Source of the DNA: CALODP01 sp942492055
Lineage (GTDB): Bacteria > Bacteroidota > Ignavibacteria > Ignavibacteriales > Melioribacteraceae
Length of the DNA: 64,000 bases
Direction: 5' to 3'
Assembly: GCA_942492055.1 (NCBI GenBank)
Contig: CALODP010000019.1
Location: forward strand, 558,001 to 622,000
The notes under the pieces were generated by a model. That model was not told the DNA's origin and ran no database searches. It saw only the letters and a program-made list of their open reading frames with translations. The stretch's first letter is position 1. The number at the start of each line of letters is the position of its first letter. The position numbers were made by a program, and so were the translations under genes. This document shows positions 53,518 through 63,096 of the stretch, one piece after another.

Positions 53518-54099
53518 TTGGGCAAATACAAAGACTTATCAGATCTTGATCTTCTAAAAAAAATCTCCGAGTATGATATCAGAGCTTTCGAAGAGCTTTA
53601 CGAAAGATACTCTGTGCTGCTATATACTCTCATTAAGAAAATTTCTCCGGACATAAAAACATCTGAAATGATTTTGGTAGAAGTTTTTACAATTTTGTGG
53701 AGAAAAATTGAATTCTTCGATTTGGAATCGGGCAATGTTTACGGGTGGTTAATTAACCTGGCACGAAACAGAGCAATTGATAGCCTTAGAAGAAACCGTC
53801 TTAGCTCAGATGACATTGAGAATTACAATGATGATTATGAAAATAATTATATTCTTCCCGTGTTGGACAAAACAATTGATCCGCTAGATCTGGATACGGC
53901 CTCTGCTATTAAAGATGATATTGAAGGAGCTCTGGATAAATTAACCGATGCTCAAAAATATGTGATTCACCTTTCATACTATGAAGGGTATACAATAAAT
54001 GAGATAGCCGAAAAATTGAATATTCCTTTGGAAACCGTCCGAGGCAAAATTATGACTGCCCTACATAATTTGCGAGACAATTTAGTAGGAAAGGAGTAA
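53518..54099 (+). CDS. ECF-type sigma factor paired with an RskA-like anti-sigma factor
   Basis: This sigma-70 family protein has region 2 LLKKISEYDIRAFEELYERYSVLLY and GWLINLARNRAIDSLRRNR, and region 4 LTDAQKYVIHLSYYEGYTINEIAEKLNIP. I favour a TTG start at 53518 (GKYKDLSDLDLL), because GGGA lies about 5 bases upstream and the domain starts just after it. The frame remains open upstream to 53440, so a longer form is possible. The anti-sigma gene follows 5 bases later, the usual SigK/RskA arrangement. Confidence 0.85.
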   Translation: MGKYKDLSDLDLLKKISEYDIRAFEELYERYSVLLYTLIKKISPDIKTSEMILVEVFTILWRKIEFFDLESGNVYGWLINLARNRAIDSLRRNRLSSDDIENYNDDYENNYILPVLDKTIDPLDLDTASAIKDDIEGALDKLTDAQKYVIHLSYYEGYTINEIAEKLNIPLETVRGKIMTALHNLRDNLVGKE

Positions 54100-54104
54100 C
54101 TCAT

Positions 54105-55070
54105 ATGGATCAGACTACTCATGAAATGATAAGTGCTTTTGCTATTGGCTGCATGGACAAAGATAATTATCTGATGTTCAAAAAGTATATAGAAGAAGGG
54201 GGAGAATTACCCGCCGGTGAATTAGGGGAATTACAAAATGTAATCTCACTATTGCCTACTATTCTTGAGCAAGAAGCTCCGGATCCGGCATTAAAGGATG
54301 AAGTTGCGAAAAAACTACTTTCTTTACGTGCGGAAATAAAATCCAAAATAAAGGAAACCAAAAGAACAACAACAGAACAACCGAAAGAACCCCCACTTGA
54401 GGCTACCGAAGAACGATCACCTATCCCTGCAATGAAAATTGAACAGCCGGTAAAAGAAGAACATCAACCTAACCATGAACTCAAAGAAGTATCTGAATCC
54501 GTTGTCCACTCGAAAAATAATTCCCGAATGGAATTAAATATCTTTTGGGGAGTATGCTCGATCTTGTTTATCGCAATACTTGTTATTTTCTATATGCTGA
54601 ATGGAAAGATTGATTCTCAAAGAGAAGAAATTAATTCGTTAAAAGAGGAGATTAAAAAGGTAGAAAAAGATCTTCGCCTAAATTCTGAGTTTACAGACAA
54701 CTATTCAAAACTTATTGAATTTATTAACTACCCTGAAATTACAATGGCCAATTTAACAGGAGGATCTGTTAGCTCCAAAGCAAACGGAAAAATCTGGTAC
54801 TCTCCTTCTTCCGGGGAAACAATGCTAATTGTTAACAAACTACCGGCATTAAATATAGATGATACGTATCAACTTTGGATAGTAACCAAAAGTAAATCTT
54901 TTTCAATTGGTAGTTTTACAGATATTATCGCAGGGAAATATATTTCATTTAAAAATGGACCGATGCTAGATCCCAAGAGTATTGAAATGATAAGAATAAC
55001 AAAAGAAAAACAGCCTGGGGCAGAAATACCACAAGGAAGTACTTATTTGTTCGGAAGCTTTTATAATTAG
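54105..55070 (+). CDS. Anti-sigma-K (RskA-like) factor
   Basis: This 321-residue protein would hold the upstream sigma factor at the membrane. A cytoplasmic helical N-terminal part (about 1-75) is followed by a low-complexity Glu/Lys/Pro linker, one membrane helix (about 147-166, FWGVCSILFIAILVIFYML), a short coiled coil (SQREEINSLKEEIKKVEKDL) and a C-terminal RskA-type domain (about 215-320) with GKIWYSPSSGETMLIVNKLPAL and YQLWIVT. No zinc-binding HxxxCxxC motif is seen. The ribosome site AAAGGAG is 8 bases upstream. Confidence 0.82.
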   Translation: MDQTTHEMISAFAIGCMDKDNYLMFKKYIEEGGELPAGELGELQNVISLLPTILEQEAPDPALKDEVAKKLLSLRAEIKSKIKETKRTTTEQPKEPPLEATEERSPIPAMKIEQPVKEEHQPNHELKEVSESVVHSKNNSRMELNIFWGVCSILFIAILVIFYMLNGKIDSQREEINSLKEEIKKVEKDLRLNSEFTDNYSKLIEFINYPEITMANLTGGSVSSKANGKIWYSPSSGETMLIVNKLPALNIDDTYQLWIVTKSKSFSIGSFTDIIAGKYISFKNGPMLDPKSIEMIRITKEKQPGAEIPQGSTYLFGSFYN

Positions 55071-55073
55071 ACG

Positions 55074-55571
55074 TCATTTTTTTCTATTAAAGATTGCACC
55101 TAATAAAAAGATTAGCAACAAAATCGGCCATGCGTCAAGAACTCTATTAATTAAGGAATTTCCTAATTTTACAATATTACTTCCTTTAAACAAAACAGAC
55201 AAAAATCCGCAAATAAATAGAACTCCACCATTCAGCAGAAAAATTTTTTCTTCGAAATCATCTATAAATAACATTACAAATATCGCCCCTAACATAAAAA
55301 GAATTACAGGGAAATAAAGATTTGAAGGAGAAAGAATTTCATAATTTCTTGTTATTGAAAAAACAACTCCCAGCATGAATACTACAGTAAAAATAATTAA
55401 GTTGATCTTTCCATTCTTCCCAAGTGAAATTCCCGTAAAAATCAAAGAAGCCAAAGTAATTGAAATGAAATAACTCCCTGCTATTGTATCGCTTAAAACA
55501 TTACCAACCATAAACAGCCCGACAATAATAGACAGCAAACCCAGATGGGAAAATTTACTAGAGTGCTCCAT
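55074..55571 (-). CDS. Hypothetical multi-pass membrane protein
   Basis: This 165-residue protein has about five or six hydrophobic segments and ends with a short basic tail (IFNRKK). I do not recognise a family. Its start overlaps the end of the PspC-domain gene by 14 bases on the same strand, so the two are probably co-translated and may act together at the membrane. It is convergent with the anti-sigma gene (3-base gap). Confidence 0.55.
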   Translation of the reverse strand: MEHSSKFSHLGLLSIIVGLFMVGNVLSDTIAGSYFISITLASLIFTGISLGKNGKINLIIFTVVFMLGVVFSITRNYEILSPSNLYFPVILFMLGAIFVMLFIDDFEEKIFLLNGGVLFICGFLSVLFKGSNIVKLGNSLINRVLDAWPILLLIFLLGAIFNRKK

Positions 55572-56241
55572 TTTTTCTATCCTTTATGAAGAACCAGCTG
55601 ATTAAATAAACAACAATTCCCAAACCTAGTGTAATAAACGAAACAAGTGTCCAAAGCATTCGCAAAAAGAATAAATCTATTTTTAAATAATTACTATAAG
55701 CCGAACAGATTCCCAATATTTTTTTATTATCTATTGTTAAATTTGAATCATTCTCTGATACTGGGAAAAGTAATGAATAAGATTTGTTTTTTACCAAAAC
55801 CAATATTCCACTAGCAATTAATAGAATAGGAACCAATAATTCTTGCTCCGGATCAATCAGTGTAAAAGGATTATCATTTCCGAATGTTAAAAATAACGTG
55901 GCTGGCACAAATAGTAATAATGAATAAACATTCTTTCTTTTTATCTTACTTTTCTTTTTATCAAACTCGCCATAACTTATTAATATTTCCTCCGGAATAA
56001 GCACTGCACCAAGAAGGTAAAGGTAAAGACTAATTCCACCCAGGAATATTCCAAGCACAAATGTAATTCGAATAAAAAGAAGAGAGCATGAAAAATAATT
56101 TGCTAGAGCAGAGGCAACTCCAAAAAATAATCTTCCGTTAACAGGCCTGAATATTTTATTGTTTTGTTTCTTCTTTTCGGGAATAGAGTCTTCCGAAAAA
56201 ATATTCTTATTCTCAAAATCTTCTAACATTTCTAAACTCAC
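55558..56241 (-). CDS. Membrane protein with two PspC domains
   Basis: This 227-residue protein has two PspC-type modules. The first is at about 31-90: FRPVNGRLFFGVASALANYF, then a helix and YLYLLGAVLIPEE. The second is at about 165-225: NKKILGICSAYSNYL followed by FFLRMLWTLVSFITLGLGIVVYL. Two further helices lie between. PspC-domain proteins take part in envelope-stress sensing; whether that holds here is unknown. It overlaps the downstream membrane-protein gene. Confidence 0.8.
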   Translation of the reverse strand: MSLEMLEDFENKNIFSEDSIPEKKKQNNKIFRPVNGRLFFGVASALANYFSCSLLFIRITFVLGIFLGGISLYLYLLGAVLIPEEILISYGEFDKKKSKIKRKNVYSLLLFVPATLFLTFGNDNPFTLIDPEQELLVPILLIASGILVLVKNKSYSLLFPVSENDSNLTIDNKKILGICSAYSNYLKIDLFFLRMLWTLVSFITLGLGIVVYLISWFFIKDRKNGAL

Positions 56242-56286
56242 AATAGAATAACAAAAAATTATTCACATACACATATTAACAAGGTT

Positions 56287-56880
56287 TTAGAGCTTACCAT
56301 TTCCTCTTGTATCAATTATTCTTCTTTCAGTAATTATTTTATCGAGACGAATATCCGAGTGTGTCGCTTCTATGTTGTCGAACAATTGATACTCAAAAGC
56401 CAATGAATACTTTGGAGCATAAGCTCCTTTTAGAAGACGATCGTAATAACCTCCGCCATTTCCAACTCGATGCCCGTTTACAGAAATAGCCGTTGCAGGA
56501 ACAAGAATTAAATCTATATCACTCAAATCTTCTTTGTAAGCTAATTTTGGTTCCAAATATCCCGATTCGTTTTTTTCCAATTCATCCCAACCCTTAAAAT
56601 AAAACCGGTGCAACTCTTGTGAGATTTTGTTTAGCTTTGGAATAACAACTGTTTTCCCGCACGCAACCATTTTATCGATTAACGCTTTTGTTTCTAATTC
56701 ACCATTGCCCGCAGAAATATAACAATAGATATTGTTCGCAAAATTAAAATCATCCGTATCGGTCAATCTGTCAATTATTATCAAAGTCTTTCTTTCTAGT
56801 TCTCCGGAAGTAAAATCTTCTTTTCGTTGAATAGCCAATCGGCGGGCTTCTGCTTTAGGAATAAGAGTCTTAAGTCTCAC
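56287..56880 (-). CDS. 5-formyltetrahydrofolate cyclo-ligase
   Basis: This 197-residue enzyme converts 5-formyl-THF to 5,10-methenyl-THF using ATP. It has the family's GNGGGYYDRLL phosphate-binding motif, preceded by DLILVPATAISVNGHRVG, and an N-terminal basic ARRLAIQRKEDFTSGE. The start is GTG at 56880, supported by GAGG five bases upstream. The length is typical. It stands divergently from the deaminase gene at 57108. Confidence 0.9.
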   Translation of the reverse strand: MRLKTLIPKAEARRLAIQRKEDFTSGELERKTLIIIDRLTDTDDFNFANNIYCYISAGNGELETKALIDKMVACGKTVVIPKLNKISQELHRFYFKGWDELEKNESGYLEPKLAYKEDLSDIDLILVPATAISVNGHRVGNGGGYYDRLLKGAYAPKYSLAFEYQLFDNIEATHSDIRLDKIITERRIIDTRGNGKL

Positions 56881-57107
56881 ATTACCTCAGTTTTAGAAGA
56901 TTCAGAAATTCGACTTTTCAAGATTTTCCAATATATGAATAAGCTTCTTTTAAGAAAAGGAGAAAATCCCTCCGAATTAGGAATCAAAAAGTTTATTGTT
57001 CTTTTTCGAAAAATTATTCGATTATATAATCGCGAACTGTAAATCAAAGAGAATTTTTGACTAACTTACCACATGAATAGACCAACCCTATAAATAAAGG
57101 AGAAACT

Positions 57108-57542
57108 ATGGATAAGTTTATGAGAGCTGCCATCGAAGAGGCACAAAAAGGCTTAAATGAAGGTGGAATTCCAATAGGTGCTGTTTTGGTAAAAGACGGA
57201 GAGATAATCGGAAGAGGACACAACAAGCGAATTCAAAAAAATGATCCGATCATTCATGCGGAAATAGATTGCCTAAGAAATGCAGGAAGAATCGGATCCT
57301 ACAAAGGCACTGTTCTCTATAGTACACTAATGCCCTGCTATCTTTGCGGAGGAGCAATTGTACAATTCGGAATAAAAGAGGTTTATGCCGGAGAAGCCGA
57401 TACTTTTCCCGGATCGAATGAATTCATGGAAGAACATGGAGTCAAAGTAACTAATCTTGACCTCCAAGAGTGCAAAGACATGATGAATAATTTCATTGAG
57501 AACAACCAGGAACTATGGAAAGAAGATATAGGCGAATTATAA
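57108..57542 (+). CDS. Cytidine-deaminase-superfamily nucleobase deaminase, yeast cytosine-deaminase type
   Basis: This 144-residue zinc deaminase has the active site HAE (His50, catalytic Glu52) and PCYLC (Cys77, Cys80). Many positions recall the fungal cytosine deaminase Fcy1: GGIPIGAVLV, IGRGHNKRIQK, GRIGSYKGTVLYSTLMPC, and above all the C-terminal WKEDIGE. A guanine deaminase or TadA-like activity is less likely on the basis of that C-terminus. It probably deaminates cytosine to uracil for salvage. A perfect AAGGAG ribosome site and a following terminator mark it as monocistronic. Confidence 0.82.
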   Translation: MDKFMRAAIEEAQKGLNEGGIPIGAVLVKDGEIIGRGHNKRIQKNDPIIHAEIDCLRNAGRIGSYKGTVLYSTLMPCYLCGGAIVQFGIKEVYAGEADTFPGSNEFMEEHGVKVTNLDLQECKDMMNNFIENNQELWKEDIGEL

Positions 57543-57549
57543 ATTCAAA

Positions 57550-57573
57550 GCCGCATCGAGAAAATGGTGCGGC
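57550..57573 (+). terminator. Terminator after the deaminase gene
   Basis: GCCGCA/TGCGGC forms a 6-bp stem with a 12-base loop, 8 bases after the stop, followed by a T-rich stretch. Its presence argues that rimO starts well downstream, at 57681. Confidence 0.7.
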
Positions 57574-57680
57574 AATTCTTTTCCCAAAATCTACTAGTGA
57601 GTGTAAAAAAGAAGTATTTTCTTTTTGTTGATTCGATTTTAGCCTATTTTTGTTTGTCAAATATTTTTACCCAAAGAGAT

Positions 57681-58982
57681 ATGAAAAATATGCCAAGCAA
57701 AGAAAAAATAGGAATAATTACTCTCGGATGCTCGAAAAACACAGTAGATTCCGAACGATTAGCCAGTCAATTGAATCATAACAATTTCACTTTAGTAGAA
57801 GATCCGAACGAAGCAGATACTATTATAATTAATACATGCGGCTTCATTGAAGATGCAAAAGAAGAATCAATTAATACTATTCTCGAAGCAATTGAATTAA
57901 AAAAAATGGGTGAGATAAAAAAAGTTATTGTGACAGGATGTCTTTCCCAACGATACGAAGTTGAGTTACAAAAAGAACTTCCGGAAGTAGATAGTTTTCA
58001 CGGAACGGAAGATTACGAAGGAATTTTAAGAGAAATAGGAGGGGATCTAAAAAAAGAACTTCTTGGTGAAAGAGCTCTTTATACTCCAAATCACTTTTCA
58101 TATCTGAAAATTTCCGAAGGATGTAATAATCCGTGTTCCTTTTGCGCAATTCCTTTGATTCGTGGAAAACATGTTTCGAAAACAATTGAAGAATTATATG
58201 ACGAGGCAAAATTCCTGGCAACTAAGGGGGTAAGAGAGCTTAATATTATCGGGCAAGACACCACTTACTATGGCAAAGATATTTATAAAAAAAGAGCCCT
58301 AGCAGAATTGCTTAATAAAATAAGTACTATTAACAACATCGAATGGATTAGACTTCTATACTCTTATCCATATCAATTTCCTGAAGAGGTAATTACTGAA
58401 ATAGCTAATAATCAGAAGATCTGCAAATATATTGATATTCCGTTACAACATATCTCAGATAATGTTTTGAAATCAATGAGAAGAAAAATCACCTCGTTGC
58501 AAACTAGAGAACTTGTAGAAAAATTCAAAACTAGGATTCCAAATATTACACTAAGAACAACTTTTATTGTGGGTTATCCGTCTGAAACTGAAAAGGATTT
58601 CGAAGAGTTATATAATTTCGTAAAAGAGACTAAATTCGACAGAGTTGGAGTTTTTACATATTCCCCCGAAGAAGATACTTACGCTTATGATTTGGGTAAT
58701 CCGATTCATGCAAAAGAAAAGGAAAGAAGAAAGCAAGCAATTATGGAATTGCAAAAAGATATCTCGTTCGAAAATAATTCCAAATATTTAGATACTATTC
58801 AAAAAGTATTGATCGATAGGGTAGAAAATGAATTCTACATTGGAAGAACCGAAAGAGATGCACCGGAAGTCGACGGTGAAGTGATAATTACGGCACCTAA
58901 AAATAATCTTGAGATCGGAAAATTCTACGATCTTAAAATAAATGATTGCACCGAGTACGATTTGTTTGCTAAATTGAGCTAA
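57681..58982 (+). CDS. rimO: Ribosomal protein S12 methylthiotransferase
   Basis: This radical-SAM enzyme methylthiolates an Asp of ribosomal protein S12. I place the start at the ATG 57681 (MKNMPSKEKIGIITLGCSKN), because earlier in-frame codons run back into the preceding terminator. The N-terminal cluster Cys lie in LGCSKN, NTCGFIEDA and VTGCLSQ. The radical-SAM motif is CNNPCSFCAIP (CxxxCxxC), and a TRAM domain occupies the end. FHGTEDY and the IPLIRG segment match RimO better than MiaB. Confidence 0.93.
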   Translation: MKNMPSKEKIGIITLGCSKNTVDSERLASQLNHNNFTLVEDPNEADTIIINTCGFIEDAKEESINTILEAIELKKMGEIKKVIVTGCLSQRYEVELQKELPEVDSFHGTEDYEGILREIGGDLKKELLGERALYTPNHFSYLKISEGCNNPCSFCAIPLIRGKHVSKTIEELYDEAKFLATKGVRELNIIGQDTTYYGKDIYKKRALAELLNKISTINNIEWIRLLYSYPYQFPEEVITEIANNQKICKYIDIPLQHISDNVLKSMRRKITSLQTRELVEKFKTRIPNITLRTTFIVGYPSETEKDFEELYNFVKETKFDRVGVFTYSPEEDTYAYDLGNPIHAKEKERRKQAIMELQKDISFENNSKYLDTIQKVLIDRVENEFYIGRTERDAPEVDGEVIITAPKNNLEIGKFYDLKINDCTEYDLFAKLS

Positions 58983-58999
58983 AATCAAGGGAGCGTTAA

Positions 59000-60274
59000 A
59001 TGAAAAAGATATTCTTTCTACTGTTATTTTGTTTTTCAGTTTTATACGCGCAAGTTGAACATTCCTCGGGAGTTTTTCCCTATACATACGCGCCGAAATT
59101 CTATTTTGATGTTGTTAATTACCAAAGCGATCAGGATGGAAAAACAAGAGTTGATGTTTTTGTGAAAATGCCCTATGAAAACATTCAGTTTGTTAAGAAG
59201 AATAACTCATATATAGGTAAATATAGTTTAACGCTCACTTTCTTTGATGAAGACCAAGACAAAGTGCTACTTGAAAGAATCTGGAACGAAGAGATTAAGG
59301 CTGGAAGTTACACGGAAGCTTCCTCGAAAAAAAATTTCAATTATAGTTATCGCTCCTTCGAACTGGCTCCGGGAAAATATTTTTTAAGATGCATGGCCTA
59401 CGATAAAGACTCAAGAAAAGACTTTATCACAGAAGCTATTATTACCGTTAAGGAGTTTTCGGAAGAGATCGATCTCAGTGATATTCTTTTGGTCTCTCGC
59501 ATAATAAAAACTACAAGTGGAGATCAATTACTCCCTAGTATTAGTAATACCATAGACACAAAAGATTCCACATTTTATTCTTTGGTAGAAGTATATTCTC
59601 CCAAAAACCAAGCTCTTCACCTAGAATATCAAATTAAAGATAAAAACAACAATGTCGTATTTACCGAATACAAGGATGTGGATCTGGCTAAGGGATTAAA
59701 TTCTTACAGAAACAAATTTGAAAACATTTCATTTTCCTTGGGAGTATATACACTAACAATTTCTATAAGAGACGAAGATTGGAAAGTCGTTGTATCCACC
59801 GAGAAGAAAATGAGATCAAAAATATACGGCTTCCCCGATTCCATTACAGATCTGGAAAAGGCCGTTGACCAAATGACTTACATCGCTACAAGCTCACAGA
59901 TGGATTCTATTAAAGAAGTAGAAAACTTCGATCAGATGCTCCTCCGCTTTAACAAATTTTGGAAATCAAAAGATCCTTCACCTAATACGATTATTAACGA
60001 AGTATTTATTGAATACTTTAGAAGAGTTGCATACGCGAACGAACATTTTAAGCATTATTTCGATGGATGGAAAACTGATATGGGAATGATCTACATCGTT
60101 CTCGGCCCTCCGAATAGTGTTGATCGTCATCCCTTCGATTATGATTCGAAACCATATGAAGTGTGGGATTATTACGACATAAACAAACGATTTATATTTG
60201 TGGACGAAACCGGCTTCGGCGATTATCGTCTTGTCAATCCTCAATTCGGAGATTGGTACAGATACCGTCAATAA
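59000..60274 (+). CDS. GWxTD-domain protein
   Basis: This 424-residue secreted protein has a signal peptide (about 1-18, ending LYAQ), two beta-rich regions (about 30-150 and 155-270), and the C-terminal GWxTD domain with HYFDGWKTDMGMIYIVLGPPNSVDRHPFD. The GWxTD domain is known mainly from Bacteroidota/Ignavibacteriota and Acidobacteriota, and its function is not established. It lies 17 bases after rimO. A strong terminator follows. Confidence 0.85.
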   Translation: MKKIFFLLLFCFSVLYAQVEHSSGVFPYTYAPKFYFDVVNYQSDQDGKTRVDVFVKMPYENIQFVKKNNSYIGKYSLTLTFFDEDQDKVLLERIWNEEIKAGSYTEASSKKNFNYSYRSFELAPGKYFLRCMAYDKDSRKDFITEAIITVKEFSEEIDLSDILLVSRIIKTTSGDQLLPSISNTIDTKDSTFYSLVEVYSPKNQALHLEYQIKDKNNNVVFTEYKDVDLAKGLNSYRNKFENISFSLGVYTLTISIRDEDWKVVVSTEKKMRSKIYGFPDSITDLEKAVDQMTYIATSSQMDSIKEVENFDQMLLRFNKFWKSKDPSPNTIINEVFIEYFRRVAYANEHFKHYFDGWKTDMGMIYIVLGPPNSVDRHPFDYDSKPYEVWDYYDINKRFIFVDETGFGDYRLVNPQFGDWYRYRQ

Positions 60275-60298
60275 TCGATTTATAAAGAATTCTTCCTA

Positions 60299-60356
60299 AG
60301 CGAATTTCGAATTAGAAATTATTTGACTAATTTTTAACCTCGAATTCGCTTTTTTA
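60299..60356 (+). terminator. Terminator after the GWxTD gene
   Basis: AGCGAATTTCGA pairs with TCGAATTCGCT (one bulge) and is followed by TTTTTT; an inner ATTAG/CTAAT stem sits within the loop. Confidence 0.8.
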
Positions 60357-60374
60357 TTTAAGGGAAAATGTGTT

Positions 60375-61343
60375 ATGATTTTGACAGTTACTATAAATCC
60401 TCTTCTGGAAAAAAGACTCTATTTCGAAAAAATAGAGATAGGAAAAGTTAATCGCAGTACAAAGGAAATATTCACCGCCGGTGGCAAGGGAATAAATATC
60501 AATAGACAGCTTAATAAGCTTGGTATAAAAAATCAGGCACTCACATTTGTCGGTGGCAACAACGGGAAAAAACTTCGTCATATTCTTGGTGAAGAGGGAA
60601 TAAATACAACTTACCTTTCATCCAAAGCGGAAACCAGATCCGCTACTCTGGCGATTGAAGAGAAGAACAAACAGATTTCCTCCTTCTTCAGTCCGAATGC
60701 GGAATTGACAAGAGCCGAAGTTGATGAGATAAAAAGCAAACTCGAGAAGATGATGGTTAATTGCTCTATTGTTGTCTTTTCCGGTAGTTCTGTCGGAGGT
60801 TTTTCCGATGAAATATTTTCATATGGAATTGAACTCGCTCATAAAATGGATAAGTTCTCGATAGTCGATACCTACGGAACACATTTGACAAGTTGTATAC
60901 AAGCTGCTCCTTCCGCTCTACATAATAATGTTGAAGAGATTGAAAGTTCATTGGGAATTGATTTATCGGACGAAAAGAAAAAAATAGATTTTCTGCATGA
61001 CTTATATTCCAAAGGAATTAAACTTGCCTTTCTTACAGATGGAACCAAACCGGCTTACGCTTCGAAGTTCGGATTTATTTATAAAATAAATCCTTTGGAA
61101 ATTGATACACTCGACTCAACAGGAAGCGGTGATTCTTTTACCGCGGGAATATGTTTTGGTTTGGAGAAAGCTCTTGTCTTTGACGACTTTGTAAAATTCG
61201 GTACTGCCTTAGGTGCGTTGAATGCAACAAGTTGGAATACCGCATCAGTGGATATTAACGAGGCCTCTGTTCTTAAAAATTCCGTGACGGTAGAAAGCAT
61301 CGGAAAAAAGATGAAAATAATAGATGACTCGCCGAACTATTAA
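60375..61343 (+). CDS. PfkB-family sugar-phosphate kinase, 1-phosphofructokinase type
   Basis: This 322-residue kinase begins with the family pattern MILTVTINPLLEKRL and has the substrate motif GGKGININRQLNKLG (about 35-49) and the ATP/anion-hole motif LDSTGSGDSFTAG. These fit 1-phosphofructokinase and tagatose-6-phosphate kinase (LacC/FruK), which share this layout. No phosphotransferase genes lie nearby, so the exact substrate is uncertain. The next gene starts 20 bases before its stop. Confidence 0.85.
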   Translation: MILTVTINPLLEKRLYFEKIEIGKVNRSTKEIFTAGGKGININRQLNKLGIKNQALTFVGGNNGKKLRHILGEEGINTTYLSSKAETRSATLAIEEKNKQISSFFSPNAELTRAEVDEIKSKLEKMMVNCSIVVFSGSSVGGFSDEIFSYGIELAHKMDKFSIVDTYGTHLTSCIQAAPSALHNNVEEIESSLGIDLSDEKKKIDFLHDLYSKGIKLAFLTDGTKPAYASKFGFIYKINPLEIDTLDSTGSGDSFTAGICFGLEKALVFDDFVKFGTALGALNATSWNTASVDINEASVLKNSVTVESIGKKMKIIDDSPNY

Positions 61344-63090
61344 TATCATCTCTCTTTATTTCCTTTTTGCCACTATTACATTCGGGCAAAATTTGGGAAT
61401 TATTAGAATAATTGGCGCTAAAAATTTTTCAGAAAAGGATTATCTCTCTTGGATTAAATCGGAAAGTGGCGCCAAATTCACTTCTTCAACAAAGGATTCC
61501 ATTTCCGCCAGAATAGGCAAAGGTCTAACGGCTCATGGTTATTTTGATGCTGAAATTACAGACTTTTCAACTTCCTTTTCTCCGGATTCACAGCTTGTTG
61601 ATATCACCATATCGATAAATGAAAACACTCAAACATATTTTGGCGAAATATTTCTTGCTTCAAAAGATTCCATATTTGCCGAATCAATTACTTCCACTTA
61701 TTCCTATTTGGAGAATGCTCCTTTTTCCCAAGACGAAACGGAAGGTATTATAGCCGAAACACTTGATAGACTTGAGAATTCGGGGTATCCGTTTGCTAAA
61801 GTTATTATCAAATCCTTGCACTTTTATTCTTCTGCTAACAAACCGGATGATAAGTTTGTAGATCTTTATCTGGCAATTGAAATGGAAACATCCTCCATAA
61901 TTGATTCTATAAGAATAGAAGGAAATACTGCCACAAAAGACTACGTTGTTTTAAGAAATATTTCTACAAAAGAAGGGGATGAGTATTCTCAATCTGCTAT
62001 TGATGAAATACCAAAACAACTAAACAAGTTACGTTTCTTCGAGCCGGTACAACCTCCTTCTTTCTTTTTCGATTCAAAAAACAGAGGAACTTTACTGATA
62101 AAAGTAAAAGAAAAAGAAACGAATAATTTTGATGGTATAGTCGGATATGTTCCGGGGAACGATAAAAAGAATGGTTTCTTTACCGGGTATGTGAATATCA
62201 GCCTGAGAAATCTTTTCGGTACCGGTAGAGCCATGTTACTGAAATGGCAAAAGGAGGATCGAGAATCTCAGGAGTTGGAATTAAGGTATATGGAGCCTTG
62301 GGTTTTCTCTTACCCCTTTAATGTCAATTTTGGGATGTATCAAAGAATACAAGACACTACTTATGTTCAAAGAGATTTTAGCGCTGAATTGGAATATATG
62401 GCAACCAACGATATTTCAGCCAAGTTTTTGCTCGAAAGCGAAACTACTATTCCTACTAAACCTGACGAAAGAGGCTTTACCGTTTTCAACTCCAACTCAA
62501 TTACAACAGGAACCAGCTTACAAATAGATACACGCAACGATTTCTATGCCCCCACTCAAGGACTCTATTTTCTCAACTCATACAAATACTCCGCGAAAAA
62601 AATAAAAGGCCCAAAGGAATATATTACACCGGAAACAAAGACTAATATTAGCATACAACACTTGGAGCTTGATTTTATATGGTTTTATGAGTTATTTACA
62701 CGCCATATTACCGCAGCCGGCATTCACGCGCGTGAATTAAGAGGATCTCGATTCGAGATCAGTGACCTTTATAAATTAGGAGGAACTAACTCTCTGCGTG
62801 GTTATCGAGAAAATCAGTTCATGGGAAATCGAATATTTTGGTCGAACTTGGAATACAGATATCTTCTATCGAAAAGATCTTTTGCTTTCCTCTTTTTCGA
62901 TACAGGATATTTCCTAAAAAATGCAGACAAATTTTCCGGCACCGAAGAAATATCCGATTTTAAAATCGGTTACGGCCTTGGAATGAATTTGGAAACCGGT
63001 CTGGGCGTTCTTAATGTTAGCTTTGCCCTTGCCGGTGGTGACTCCTTTAGTGAAGGGAAAATCCATTTCGGAATACTCAACGAATTCTAA
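61324..63090 (+). CDS. BamA/TamA-family outer-membrane assembly protein
   Basis: This 588-residue protein has a signal peptide (about 1-21), POTRA-like domains (about 25-255, e.g. IRIEGNTATKDYVVLRNISTKEGDEYSQSAIDEIPKQL, abbreviated) and a C-terminal barrel with the conserved GGTNSLRGYRENQF loop typical of the D15/Omp85 family. It ends IHFGILNEF, with the terminal Phe recognised by the Bam machinery. It is shorter than BamA and lacks five POTRA repeats, so it is more like TamA or a FhaC-like translocon. The 20-base overlap with the kinase gene is unusual. Confidence 0.83.
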   Translation: MTRRTINIISLYFLFATITFGQNLGIIRIIGAKNFSEKDYLSWIKSESGAKFTSSTKDSISARIGKGLTAHGYFDAEITDFSTSFSPDSQLVDITISINENTQTYFGEIFLASKDSIFAESITSTYSYLENAPFSQDETEGIIAETLDRLENSGYPFAKVIIKSLHFYSSANKPDDKFVDLYLAIEMETSSIIDSIRIEGNTATKDYVVLRNISTKEGDEYSQSAIDEIPKQLNKLRFFEPVQPPSFFFDSKNRGTLLIKVKEKETNNFDGIVGYVPGNDKKNGFFTGYVNISLRNLFGTGRAMLLKWQKEDRESQELELRYMEPWVFSYPFNVNFGMYQRIQDTTYVQRDFSAELEYMATNDISAKFLLESETTIPTKPDERGFTVFNSNSITTGTSLQIDTRNDFYAPTQGLYFLNSYKYSAKKIKGPKEYITPETKTNISIQHLELDFIWFYELFTRHITAAGIHARELRGSRFEISDLYKLGGTNSLRGYRENQFMGNRIFWSNLEYRYLLSKRSFAFLFFDTGYFLKNADKFSGTEEISDFKIGYGLGMNLETGLGVLNVSFALAGGDSFSEGKIHFGILNEF

Positions 63091-63096
63091 ATTTTT

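Noticed and set aside
56827..57042. 71-codon plus-strand ORF before the deaminase gene
   Set aside because: It starts antisense within the formyl-THF cyclo-ligase gene, has no ribosome site and no recognisable features.
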